DNA of 64,000 nt, from contig JAGFNK010000076.1 of NCBI GenBank assembly GCA_025769875.1, positions 62,001-126,000 on the forward strand. The letters run 5' to 3'. The notes under the pieces are model-generated. The model ran no database searches, was not told the origin of the DNA, and worked only from the letters and a program-made list of their open reading frames with translations. Each line of letters begins with the position of its first letter. The stretch's first letter is position 1. Shown one piece after another: positions 37,686 to 51,400 of this stretch. The DNA is from Russula earlei (lineage: Eukaryota > Basidiomycota > Agaricomycetes > Russulales > Russulaceae). The position numbers were made by a program, and so were the translations under genes.

Positions 37686-38033
37686 AACTGTACAGTTCCT
37701 CTGTCACTTGGTTGTACAGCAGATCGATCAATGTTGTATAGTTAGAGGTGGTTACTCTATCCCACTTTTATCTCTTTGGATCAGAGCGTGCGATGAACCA
37801 TGAACCTTGTAAGAATTATCTTATTCCATCTCACTTACGTCGATTGGCTGGTACGTGCTGGGTTGCCTGTAGGATTGCAGACCCATGAATACTGTCCACA
37901 TCAACGTTTGTCACACCCTTGTCCACGCAATGATCCATTCCAACGAGGACGGGAGCTGACAAAACTGAGCCCAAAAAAGTATCGTAATGATGTATTGCAT
38001 ACAGTACTTAGTATAGTATGTAGTGCCGGACCT
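37686..38033. other. Intergenic region between convergent TCTP and PDI genes
   Basis: 348 bp holding two 3' UTRs. I see no further gene. Confidence 0.5.
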
Positions 38034-39807
38034 TTACAACTCATCATGGGTCTGGTCATGGAACTCGACATCGGGGTGGGAAGGAGCTGATTCGTTCCCT
38101 GCAAATATTTTAAGCGGGATTTTCGCATGCTCGTCAACGAATGCAATGAGACTCTCCAAGGAGCGATCTCCATCGTAGTCAATCCAATCGTCTGCGCCAG
38201 CCAGCTTTAGTTTTAAAGTTGGGAAGCTCCCGACGCGGAAAGGTACAGAGGGCGGGAGATCATTCTCAGGTGCTTCCATCTTGGCACTGTAGAGATCATC
38301 GGCTACGGGACGAAGAGAGCAAGAGAGAAACGTACATGATAATATGATCCTTCGCTGCTGCATAGTGTTCACCGAGGGCGTCCCAGGTGGGCTTCAGACG
38401 TTTGCAATGTCCACACCTTCGACGCTTCAAAAAGTGCAAACGCGAGTACAAGCTTTTTACTCACCAAGACGCGAAGAACTCGACAAAAACGTGCTTGTTG
38501 CTCTGAGAGACGATCTTATCAAACTCTTTGCCCACGATGGTGTAAACGGCTTCATCTTGAGTCTCGGGGATAGGCTGGCTCTTTAGAGTGGGCTCAAGTG
38601 AGCCAGCGATATATGCCTCCACATGGGTCTTGACGACGGCCGTCGTGATCTCGGTCTTCTGGTCAACAGGATACTTGAGTTGCTTGGTCAAATCTTGTAT
38701 GACAAAGCTCGGCCAAATACTTTCGGGGAGGTTGACAGCCTTTCCGTGATCGCCAAATTTGATCGCATCAATCCAAATGAAGTTGAGCTTGGATTTATAT
38801 TCGAGAGCAACGGGCCGGACGCGTTCGATGTATTCATCCTTAAGCTCAGACGTTGGGTCGATAAAGAGATAGGCGAGCGGCTTTCCAGACTGGGCATAAA
38901 GCATGTAGTTCTCTGCGCTCACTTCGTCAATGACGGGAATGGCAAGTTCCTTGATCCAACCCTCAATCTCTTCAACTGTCGCGGAAGTGACAGGATAGGG
39001 ATAAACGGAGACGGGATCGTCGAAGGAACGGTAGAGAATGATTGAAGGAGGGGAAACGCCAGCGGCCTCGATTGCGGCAGCATCGGTGGATTGTCCAAAG
39101 AGATAATCGTCACGATGCTTCTCGGCAGTGGCTTGGAACGCAGCGGCAGGGGCATCAGAGGTAGAAGAAAGGTATGCCACGGCAACGATCTTGTCATGAC
39201 GCTTGAATTCCTCCAAGTTGGCTGCAGTGACTTCAGATACGGCAGGAAGTGATTGCCTTGTGAAGCGAAAAGGTGAGCAGGCAAGATGAAGGAAGTAAGA
39301 TGTCAACATACTTGATCATGTAGCTAACAATGCCGTCCGCCTTCCGTGGTCCGGTGTATTCGGTGGGCTCGCCATTTCGGAAGACCTTCAGAGTGCTGAG
39401 CATCCCATAGTCAATGAAAAAAAAGGATGCTGCAAGGGAGTGAAGCGCACGGGTATCCCTGAACGCCATGTGATTGGCAGAGGTCGGGCTCGTCAACACA
39501 GTTCACTTTTGCGAGTTTGATGCCCTTTTCTTTGAGGGAAGTGGCTGCCTCCTCGTAGTGAGGAGCAAGCGCCTTGCAGTGCCCGCACCTTCAGCAAAGG
39601 GGGACGTGTCAGTTCTCTTACGACCGAAACAAAGCGGGTGGGGAGATACCATGGCGCGAAGAATTCGACGAGAATAAGCTTCTCAGGGTCGACTACCGAC
39701 TGGAAATTGGCAGTGCTCAGGTCGATGACGTCGGAAGCGGCATCGGCAAGGGCAAGAGAGGCGAGGGCAAGGGAGAAGACGGCGGTTAGAAGATGAGGGA
39801 TGCGCAT
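38034..39807 (-). CDS. PDI1: Protein disulfide isomerase, ER lumen
   Basis: Catalyses disulfide formation and exchange in secretory proteins. The start [20 protein letters not shown] is a signal peptide. Two thioredoxin-like active domains carry WCGHCK, the first with VEFFAPW and the second with VEFFASW. In both, an intron splits the Trp codon before CGHC, so the motif appears only after splicing. Between them lie the b and b' domains ([37 protein letters not shown]). The C-terminus is the ER retention signal HDEL, stop 38034-38036. The a-b-b'-a' order and length are standard. Confidence 0.95.
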
Positions 39808-39920
39808 GCTTTGAGGGAAGGGAAAAGTGAAGTTGTGGGAGTGAGTGGCAGGCAGCAACTTATTTAAGCCAAAGGTAAGGCTACCAAACGTGACGTGGCA
39901 TAATTTAGTCAACGATCGTG

Positions 39921-41333
39921 TTACAACTGCTCTTTCAGATCATATTCGCTTCCCCGAGTTCGACCCCCCGCATACTGCTTTGCACCCGGCTGGAACCGTC
40001 GAGGTTGCGGAAAGTCCGTCGGAAATATATACGACCCCACATTCGGCGGCGGCGAGGGAACTTGGCATCCGTTCAGTACGCACAATGGAACATCCCGTGA
40101 AAACACCACATACTCTTTCGAGTGCGCCCTGGTGAGCTCGCGACTCCGTTCGTGATCGCAATCGCACCAGAGACAACTCGTCTCCCAGTCGGAAGAGGAG
40201 GAGGGTTGGACGTCGGTGCCGGACGTTGTGATGACGCATTCTGAGATGCAGGGCGTGTCCTTAGAGGCGGTGCCGGTCCTGCTGGGGGTGGTGGCGGTGG
40301 TGGTGGTGGTGGTGGTGGCGCCACGCTTCGTCGCGCGAGAGAGTCCATTCGAATAGCCGATGCCTCGCTCACAGAGGCCGCCCTAGGGCGAGCGGGTGGG
40401 AGAGGTGGCCCCGGCGGCAGAGAAGGAGTAGAGAGTGAGTCCCCCCCTCCCAGTACTCTTCGTGGAGGGATCGCAGGCGCAATGCGAGAAGATGCGGATG
40501 ACACAGGCCTCCCTGGAGGCGGGGGCGGGGGCGCCCTCCCAGGCGTGATCGATGCTCCTGATCCTCTCCGCGCGGGCAGAACAGGAGGGACGGGGACGCT
40601 GCGAGCCGGCAGGGCTGGAGCTGCTCCCGGTGTTGATGCTGGCGCCGGGGATGTCGATGGTGGTTGAGAGGGCGGGGACTGCCTTCGCGGAGGTATTGCG
40701 GGTCGTGGACGCGATTGAGGAGCAGGCCGCGTAGGGGGTGGTCCTGGTCGCCGTGGAGGGGTTGCTGGAGCGGGCGGAGGTGGGGCTGATGGAATAACGG
40801 CAACGGCTGGTGCGATGCTCGACGGGCGAGGCGGCGGCAAACGAACTCGTATGCTCGGGGCGCTCGCTGGCGGTGCCGGTGGCGCAGGGACGCTGGGCCG
40901 CAGCGGGGGTGATGGCCTCTCCGGAGGCGCCGGTGGAACGGGAGGCTCAGTCGTTGGTGCCGGAGGCCTCGGTGCTGCGCTTCTACCAGGGATAGTCGGT
41001 GGTTTCGCAAGCGAGGAGGGTTTCGCTGGTGCTGCAAATCATTCGTGATGGAAAGCACTAGATCTCGAACGTAAGAGACGAACCCGGACTCCCTGTCGGC
41101 CTGAGCTTAGGTATTCCACCTGCGAATAGACCCCCTAATTGCGGGGGTCCTCCAACTCCTGCGCCTGCGCTTCCCACCGAGGCCATCGTCGGGGCGCTGT
41201 GTCCGGCTCCTCTACCGGATACTCCACCACCAGCTTTGGCACCTTCAACGGCAGGCGCACTACGATCATTTGTTACTGCTTTCTTGAGCTTCTTTCCAGC
41301 TTGGATTTGCTTCAGGAGTTCGCTGGACGCCAT
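39921..41333 (-). CDS. VRP1: Verprolin/WIP-like actin regulator
   Basis: Start ATG 41333, MASSELLKQIQAGKKLKKAV, a WH2 actin-monomer binding motif. An intron follows ILKLRPTGSP-type sequence near 41075. The long middle is proline-rich (poly-Pro run near 40300), giving profilin and SH3 sites. The end matters for annotation: the frame to 39921 gives NVGSYIFPTDFPQPRRFQPG and GRTRGSEYDL, the WASP-binding tail of the WIP family. A competing frame ends early at 40073. WIP/verprolin stabilises WASP and acts in endocytic actin patches. The GC-rich, repetitive code makes long spurious frames on the opposite strand. Confidence 0.85.
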
Positions 41334-41685
41334 GGTGGATGAATCACAGCCCTCTGCCGGTAAATTTGAGACTTCAAGTGCTCCGCGATGCAACAAACGC
41401 AAACAAACCTAACGACAATAGCTGCGCACTGCATTTCAGTCATGTTACTCGTACAACCGTCACGTCAAATCCGAGCCACACTCATTCACAAGTCCCTGTG
41501 CTAAAAAGTCCGTGGTCTAAAGTAAAGTGTCTAGGTCCATGCGAGAGTCATTGGATGGCAGTGTCCACCAGAAGGCAACTCCAAGTCGTGGGACTAGTAC
41601 AATGGGTAGGGAAGCGGGAGGCGTGCCAGCCTCGCTGCTTCTGGAGTGACCTAATCGGCTGGTGTGATAAACCTATCTAGCTTGG
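41334..41685. other. Upstream region of the verprolin gene
   Basis: 352 bp between the verprolin start and the stop of the next minus-strand gene. No gene or RNA is recognisable. Confidence 0.4.
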
Positions 41686-43931
41686 TCAAGGCCCATACAG
41701 CGCGGAGTCCCGCAGCCGCGTGGAGGAGGGTGGTGGGCGGGGCCCGCGTACAAAACTGACCCTATTTCCCCGAGAGGTCGCCGAGAAAGTTTTTGATCGA
41801 CGGACTATCGAATTTTCGACCCACGGGGACATCGAGGAACTCCCCTCTGCCGACGTGGCGGAAGCTCCCTTTGCTGAACGCATCGAGCCTGAGCTCTTCC
41901 GCGACTTGGAGCTTCGGCTCGACTTGGACCCGGATTTCGACTTCGAAGATGATGGGCGCGACAACTGCCAGTGCACCGCTGCTTTCGGCGGTAATGTTGC
42001 CGGCGATATGTCCTCGCCAGGTGAGGGGTCAGTCGATTCTCTGGACTGCGACGACTGGCCCGTCACCCTTCTCGAAGAGGAGGAGGGGTTCGACGTCGCC
42101 AGTGAGTGTGAACGACCGATGGCGGAACGACGAATTCTCATTCGATTCTTCCACTCGTTTGAAGACGCGGATGTAGTCCTGATGATATCGGAACCCAGTA
42201 CGGTTGAACGGGTGCTCTGATCCTTGGCTTCCCGACCAATGGAGTGCCTGATTGAGGAAGCAGGAGATTCGTTGTCGACAACCTCGGTACAGGGAGGAGC
42301 CTCGCTATGTGAGGCGCCGAAGGTTTCCCAGATGGGACTGGAGTAAGACAATATTTTTTCCCGGGGAACGCGTTGCACGGGTTTCAGCTGGGCCACAGGG
42401 GATACGATCTCATAAACCGACGTCGGGGAATATGCCTTGACGGGTTGAGGTGAGGCAATCGGAATCGCGTCTGCGTATACCCTGCCCGACGGAGGCGCCC
42501 TTTGCGTTGTTTGGGGAGCGAGAAACGGCGAAATATGTGCTTCGATGTCCATGTTTGGATCAGAAAGGGTGGAAACGTGAGGGTGTTGTATACGGAGAAC
42601 ACGATTGGAGGCGTCGCCTCGGTAAAATGGGTGTCCCGGAGCATCGTGCAGACCGCGAGAAGTCAAACCAGGATCGCCTGACCGAGCTGGATTGAGACTG
42701 GATTGACCAAACGAGCTGTTGAAGGCAGCTTAGGGTACGTCATCAATCTTGAGAGAAACTTGGTATGGGTAATGACTGACCGAGGACACCGAGTGCTCCT
42801 ATGGCATACGGAACAAACTCGGCGACCCAGCTAGTGGTGGTCGCATTCGGTACGACAATCAAAAGATCAAAGAGAAAGAGGCTCCCGGCTTGTATAATCC
42901 TTGCATCCTTCACAACAAGAAGGTTCAGTTGAGAGGGTGGCGTTAGGGACAGAGAGCGGATGATGACGTAGAACTCAAGCATGAGGTTCAGAATGGACGA
43001 TACCAGCGATGTTGGAAGAAACCTGTTCTCAGTGTCTCAACGATGCACGAGCTCTTGATAGGATGTGAATCTACCTCTTTCTGAAACATAATGCCACACT
43101 ATACAGATACACGGGTGAGCTGACGAAAAGTTCAGCATCTACTCGCTTTCACAGGGACGATCGAGCGCTCACACTAGTTGGCCTGTTCCAATGCCAGCGG
43201 TGATTCCCCCGAAGACTTGAGGTGAAGTCAGGGTTAGAAGGGTCAACGGATACAAGATCAATGCGAACCAATCCCAAGTCCCAGCCATGCCCAAAAAAGG
43301 CCCGATTCCCATGGCCTCCTCCTCAAACGGTGCCTCAAATCAAGACCCAGGATCGCCGAGGCCGAAGGTACGAGAGGCTTGAGTAGCTAGCGTAGTAGCA
43401 GCGATCACGAAGGCTGAACGTTGAACAGACGTCAGGTCTATATCTCCCTCCTTTCGTTGAACGATTCTCACCACATGCCGCACCACTTCCAATCAGGTCG
43501 AAAGTCAACAGCGATAAAAACGAGGACAAGCTGGCCAACATGAACCCCATGCACAGTAGCAGCACAAGGGTATCCCGCTGCTCAAACGCAGCCCGACGCA
43601 TTTCGCCGGATTTCTCGTGTGGAAATCGCTCGGATGCGCCAGTCTCAACAGTCCTGGCGCGCATGCGATCGACAATCTCTTTGCAACTCCACATCAACTG
43701 CCGGAGGAAAGCGGAGAACCATACGTGACGGAGGCCGCTAAAAAATACCGAACCGAGGCAGAAGGCGGCAACCAGTCGGCTTCGAGCGAGTGCAGGCTCA
43801 ATATATATCACCATTGTCGCGTGTGTGATAGGAGACTGTGCTTACTAGTCTGGATGGTTTATGTAGTCGTTCACGAACTGTGCGCCTTGAACCTGATTGG
43901 CCGATGGAGGCGCGAAAGGCGAACTGGACAT
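41686..43931 (-). CDS. Multi-spanning membrane protein with Ser/Lys-rich tail, unknown function
   Basis: I start it at ATG 43931 (MSSSPFAPPSANQVQGAQFV), spliced to RLVAAFCLGSVFFSGLRHVW. Hydrophobic segments follow: TLVLLLCMGFMLASLSSFLS, AFVIAATTLATQ, WFALILYPLTLLTLTSPQVF, LNLMLEFYVIIRSL, GSLFLFDLLIVV and EFVPYAIGALGVLG. That makes about six or seven helices. The tail of over 300 residues is disordered and rich in Ser, Arg and Lys (SSSKSKSGSKSSRSSKSRKS), with many possible kinase sites. Topology resembles a receptor or channel, but I recognise no family. Introns in the membrane part are short and only partly resolved. Confidence 0.65.
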
Positions 43932-45179
43932 CCCCTTCCGGAGGGGATTAGGCAATAAGCTGGGTCAGGGCCGGCCACAAAGTGCAGAAGAAAGGGAATA
44001 CTGAGGCCTGCTCAGACTGAGACGTGGGGGAAGGGTGCAAATCCTCTGAGGACGGGACGGTAGCACGCCAATGGCTCGGATATGATATAAGCTCGATTTC
44101 ATGTAGGGTAGAGAATCGAGTGCAAAGTTGTGTTGCCATCTCAGTAGACGTTTGGTGGCAATCGACAGTCTCGCCGCCCCAAACGATGGCATCATAATGC
44201 TAACGTAGCACTATTGTCTCAATTGAACCCCGATGCCTTATCATCAATCGTAGAAATCCAAGCAGAATGTGGTGGCAGGAGTACGCAGCCGTTATGGTAA
44301 CGTCGGTCAGAGGGCGACCCCGCGGACACGGTCGGTGCCTAACTGTCTCGGTCAAAGCCCACGTATTTCATGTCACGTCTCCACGCTCCCTGCGCCGTGA
44401 TCCTCGCAAATTTCACTTGCTTGAAAAGGGAGAGAACAGACGCTACGTCCCACGCCTCGCCGATGTTTGCTTCCCCTTTGAACATGGGAATCTGATTTAT
44501 TACTATCAATGGGAGGCTGTGACGGTACCATCACCACCGTTGATTTTTCACGCAGAGCGTTAGTTGGTCCGTTTTACCTTAGTAGAGTATTAGTGGTAGA
44601 GGCATACTGCTGCGGTACCCCTGTCTGAAGGGATTTGGGACACGGTCATCTCGGTTTGAACGTTATCAGTTGTCCACGGGGAAGGGACTGGTACAAAATG
44701 CTGTGCAAAATGCTGATCACGGCGCTAAAATCAAATCACATCATCTTGGATCGAACCTAGAATAATTGAATGGTAAATTTCCATGATACGTCGCGTCGTC
44801 AAGGCCAATGCTCTGCCTTGTGGGACTTTTCATTCGGTTTTTTTCCATACTCATAGTCATCTATAAAGGGCGAAGATAGGCATCCATTTGTATATGTCAG
44901 TTATGTCAGTTATTGTTTCGCTATTATATTCTTCCGCTGGTGTAATATCCAGAAAATAGTAGGGCACTCATTACTCATAATAAGAGCTGGCATGCATTGG
45001 CCAATAAAGCCCATGATTCAAACGCTGAGCGCTGGGCTCTGGGCTCTGGGCTCTAGCGTGGCACGTTTCCTAATGCAATACCGGCTGCTGCGCGGTGTGA
45101 TAGGCTGTATTTGAGTCGATATCCGGGCGCTTCCAGGAGTGGTGACCCACATTCACTGCTACATCTTTCTTCTTCCTCC
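43932..45179. other. Long intergenic region (1.25 kb)
   Basis: The largest host gap in the window, between divergent genes. I see no coding region, tRNA or rRNA. A heptamer GGGCTCT is repeated three times in tandem at 45034-45054, about 130 bp before the VPS24 start. Confidence 0.5.
45034..45054 (+). repeat. Short tandem repeat, GGGCTCT x3
   Basis: Three perfect heptamer copies in the upstream region of VPS24. Could be chance microsatellite expansion. Confidence 0.6.
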
Positions 45180-46034
45180 ATGCAAACCATCAACCGTTTC
45201 TTGTATGGCCCTACCCCAGAAGATCGTGTCCGTGCCTGGCAAGCGAAGCTCCGCCAGGAAAGCAGAGTCCTGGACCGAGAGATGAGGCAGGTCCGGCCTC
45301 TGGCGACATGTGAACGAACGCTTGTGTTGACTTGACTCACGCCTTTAGCTCGACGTCGAAACGAACAAGGTGCGACAAACCATCAAAGAACTCGGAAAAA
45401 AGGGAGATAACAAGTCCGCGCGGATTTTGGCGCGTGAGGTCGTGCGAAGTAACAAGCAGAAGGATAGACTCTCTGTGAGCAAGGCTCGTCTGGGCTCGAT
45501 AGGAACGCAACTATCTCAACAACTTGGTACCGTTTACCCCCTATTTCTTTCACCAAAGGTTCCTGATTTCAACCTGCATAGCAATGGCCAAGATCTCGGG
45601 GTCTTTGAGGAAATCCACTGAGATCATGAAACTTTCGCATAGCTTAATCAAACTCCCTCAAATCAGCCAGACAATGCGTGAGATGAGCATGGAAATGACC
45701 AAGGCAAGGCTCCTTGGTGATCTAATTGATATGCGCTGAACTCGCATAGGCCGGCATCATAGAGGAAATGCTTGATGAAGCTATGGACGTTGAGGAGGAG
45801 GAAGGGGTTGAGGAGGAGGCCGATGCTGAAGTTGACAAAGTCTTGTTCGAACTAACGAACGGAAAGCTTGGCCAAGCTGGAACTGTGGACACCCAGATAC
45901 CAGTAAGTACATTTCTTTCTGACACGTTGTCACTGAACCAAGACTCTGTATAGGCCGCTCAGGTCGAGGAGGAGCAGGCAGAGAGGGAGATGGAGCGTTA
46001 TAGGGAGCAGCTCAATGGCTTGCTCAGTGGGTAG
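45180..46034 (+). CDS. VPS24: ESCRT-III subunit Vps24/CHMP3
   Basis: Start ATG 45180, MQTINRFLYGPTPEDRVRAW, then the basic helical hairpin (LDVETNKVRQTIKELGKKGD, SARILAREVVRSNKQK), MAKISGSLRKSTEIMKL and the acidic helices IIEEMLDEAMDVEEEE. The C-terminal QAEREMERYREQLNGLLSG sits where MIT-interacting motifs are found. Stop 46032-46034, about 220 residues. Vps24 polymerises with Snf7 and Vps2 on endosomes to form multivesicular bodies. Four short introns. Confidence 0.92.
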
Positions 46035-46288
46035 AGAACGTGTCATATCCACGTCGCATTCTACAGTTCAACGGGGTGTCTTGGACTGTGCCTGCTTCCT
46101 CAGTTTACCTACCGTAGATGCAAACCTCTTATAATGATTACTTTTGTCAGAGTCTCCCCTCTAGGAGGGCTTCGGTCACGTGGGGACTCGGGAGTTGTTT
46201 GTTTCTTCCCGCGTTACCTCCCGCCCGGGCCGTGTCCATTTACCCAGTGAGCAGTGGCTGGCTGTTTTCTCCGTGGGTCCTGCTTGCC

Positions 46289-48053
<1,765 letters not shown>

Positions 48054-48411
48054 ACAGCGTAGAATTTTAATTAGATGAGCGTGAGAAGGACAGCCACAGC
48101 ATCGGAACATGAAAAAATGTAGAAAACAACACAAACACCGGTGATACTCGTCTCTCCCATTTGACGACAACGATTGTACGCCTTGCACGCCTACCCCAGG
48201 CAACCACTCCATTTATTCCACACTCGCCCTACAGGGCAAAGCCGTCTCTCCTACTGTCCTGGTACGTCCCGCTCTCCGTTGCTTTACGTATTTTAACATG
48301 CCCAAGTTCTTTCTTACCCTCTGAACGCACTCGGAACCATAGACAGAAAAACTATAAAATTATAGAAAAAACACCAAATCCTTCATACTACGCCTCGGCC
48401 TTACGAACGAA
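48054..48411. other. Upstream region of SSD1
   Basis: 358 bp, pyrimidine-rich in parts and A-rich just before the ATG. No gene seen; likely promoter and leader of SSD1. Confidence 0.4.
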
Positions 48412-51400
48412 ATGACCGACGAACAGCAGGATCCGTCCAACAAAGATAGCAGAAAACCCACGACCGGTGCCCCTTCGGCCAATAACCGCGCGCAACGTAG
48501 AAACCCTTCCGGCGCAAAGCCTTCGAACAGCATAACTCAGACCCTCTCCAAGCCCGGGACCAACAAGAGACCAAGTAGCACCCCGGCTACTGAATCCGGT
48601 TCCGACAGCGGGAAGAGAGCCAACGAGGGCAAAAAGAGTGAGCAACGTCGCCAGCCCCAGAGCAGCGGAGGTCAAGGAAAGACAAATCACCGTAAGGGGC
48701 AGTCGACTGCTGGCCAAGGCAATCGTCATCCCGGTGGCCAGCAAGCGAACAAGCCAGCGGCTGTGGAGTCTAGCGACGCCCTGTCTTCGTTGCAGCGGGT
48801 CATTGCCGACCTGAAGACAACATCTCCCCCTAACCAGACTTCACCACTTGCGGGGAACACACTCTCTAGCTCTACTTCTTTGCCCAACACGCAGACCACT
48901 ACTTCCAATCTCCCTGCTAATGCCCCTGTCTTCCAACCTGGGGCCTCCATCTACCCACCTCCCACTGCTGCTGAGCCACCTCCTAGACATCGCAAGGCCG
49001 CATCTATGGGGACCGCAGGTTTGTCCAGTAACTTTAACAATTTCGCACCGCATCTCGGGTCTATGAGGGAAGATGTTGAGGAGGGTCAAAATGGTTACGA
49101 AGAAGGGGAGCTCCCAGATAACCTTTACAGTACACAACCGCAGATCCATCATCCCCGCTCTCAGTCCCAGACCTTCACTGCCCCTCGCTTTGCTGCACTC
49201 GCCGCTCAACAGGACCAACAACAGCCCAATGATGTTCTGGGCCCTTCTGGACGCCCACAACTTGCGCCGAACTTCATGTTTGGGCGCCGGCGCCCGAGCT
49301 CAGGTGCTCCCATGGGTCCTCCCATTAGCGAAGAAGACGTTGGTTTCCAATTTCCACAACAACAGATTCTCCCGAGTTATTCCGACCAGGAGTTGTTGCA
49401 GAGGAGGAATGAAGGTGCGGGCGAGATCAGGGGCATTATGGCAGAACAGGTGCACCTAACGGTCATTGAAAAAAAAAAAAGGGTTGAATTGACGGTTATA
49501 TGTGAATCAGATTGCAATTCAGAACGAGATCGAAGCGCTTCAACGCCAGCAAGCCGCCCTTTATCAACAACAGCTCGCTTCCAATCAAGTTCTTTCCTTT
49601 CAAACTCCTGGACTTGCCCCAACTCGTGGGGCTGCTCATAGACGTGTGCAAAGTACCGTCCCGATGGCATTGAGTAGTCCAAGCAGCCAGCAAGCCCTCA
49701 TGAGTCAGCTTGGCTTGCGCAACGTAGGCGTGGGCTTTGATGGACAACCTCAGGGCGTGCCGCGCGGCCATGGGCGCAGGCATAGTGTCAATGTGGTCAA
49801 CAAGTCGGCAAGCCAATCGAATGTTGCAAACCAGGAGGGGTACGATGATGGGTTTGCACCGCCCGCGGTACTCGGCGGACATTCTCGTCAGGTGTCAAGG
49901 GCTGATTCTGCTTGGTGTTGAGTAAACTTTAAACGTCCATGTTACACCTTAGCTAATTTCGTTCCCTCCGTTACAACCCTTCTAGCTGGTGGCGTTGGCG
50001 GTGTTCAACAAGGGAATGCCCTCACTGCTGATCTTGCGCAAGCTCAAGCGCAGTTGGCTAGCCTCCAACAATTCCGCGCTGCTACTGGCGGTCACCACAA
50101 AATGCCTTCCTTTAGTTTCCCTAATATGCTTCCCAATATGATGGCCGCGAATATGATGGGTCTTGGCCTTGGGGGCATCAATCTTCTGCAACAACAGCAA
50201 CAACAGTTCCAGTCCCAACTACAGCAGCAATCGAGCCAGCCACAACGCAAGTCTCTTTTTGCCCCGTATCTCCCTCAGGCGTCTCTGCCACCGCTTCTCG
50301 CTACGGGAAAGCTTGTGGTCGGTATTCTGCGAGTGAATAAGCGCAATCGTTCAGACGCCTATGTTTCAACGGAGGTGCTGGATGCCGATATTTACATATG
50401 CGGTTCGAAGGACCGCAACCGCGCTTTGGAAGGCGATATCGTCGCTGTCGAGCTCCTGGACGTTGACGAGGTATGGGGCACCAAGAAGGAAAAGGAGGAG
50501 AAGAAGCGTAAGAAAGAGGAGAATGCGGCTTATGAAGTAAAATCAGCCGCTGGTCGCAAGAATGACAAGAAGAAAGATGACGTCGAAGTCGAAGGGCAAG
50601 GTTTAATGCTCTTTGAAGACGAAGAGTGAGTGCCCAAACGACACATTCAATCGTGTGTGCTTATGCATGTTTCGTAAGGGTCACCGACGAGGTGAAACCA
50701 CAATTCGCCGGTCACGTCGTGGCTGTTGTGGAGCGTATGCCTGGACAACTTTTCTCTGGCACGCTCGGCTTGCTTCGACCATCTTCTGCGGCCACGAAGG
50801 AGAAGCAGGAGGCCGAAAGACGTGAACGTGAAGGCGACCGTGGCGACGAACCGCGCAGACCGATTGATCGTCCCAAGATTGTGTGGTTCAAGCCCACCGA
50901 TAAGCGTGTACCACTAATTGCCATTCCGACCGAGCAAGCTCCACCGGACTTCGTGCAAAACTCCGAAGCATATACGAACAAGCTCTTCGTCGCCTGCATC
51001 AAGCGCCACGTACGTTTCTCATTCAATCTTGTTGTTGAGAATTCTGTACCAACGGCTGGTTTAGCCCATCAGTTCTCTTCACCCATTCGGTACCCTAGTC
51101 GAGGAATTGGGTCCAATCGGAGATATTGAAGTAGAGACTAGCGCGCTGCTGAAAGATAGTAACTTCCCTGCAGAGGATTTCAGCGAGAGCGTATTGAAAT
51201 GCTTACCTCCCATGCCCTGGACGTCAGTTTTCCCCTGCCATTTACCTTGGTATGTGCTGAGACCACAATTGTTTTACAGGATACCGGATCATGAGTATGA
51301 AGTTCGCACTGACCTACGCGAGGACCGCATCTTCACCATCGACCCAGATGGCGCGAAAGACCTCGACGATGCTCTTTCGATCAAACTTAACGACGACGGA

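Noticed and set aside
40482..41048. Long Gly-rich plus-strand frames opposite verprolin
   Set aside because: They mirror the Pro codons of the real gene; low complexity, no start context or homologous features.
42384..42982. Separate small genes on the minus strand near 42400-42980
   Set aside because: These are exons or shadow frames of the membrane protein gene 41686-43931.
44700..44770. Possible tRNA T-arm (GGTTCGATCC on the minus strand near 44747-44756)
   Set aside because: The flanking bases do not form a T stem, and no anticodon or acceptor arm can be placed.
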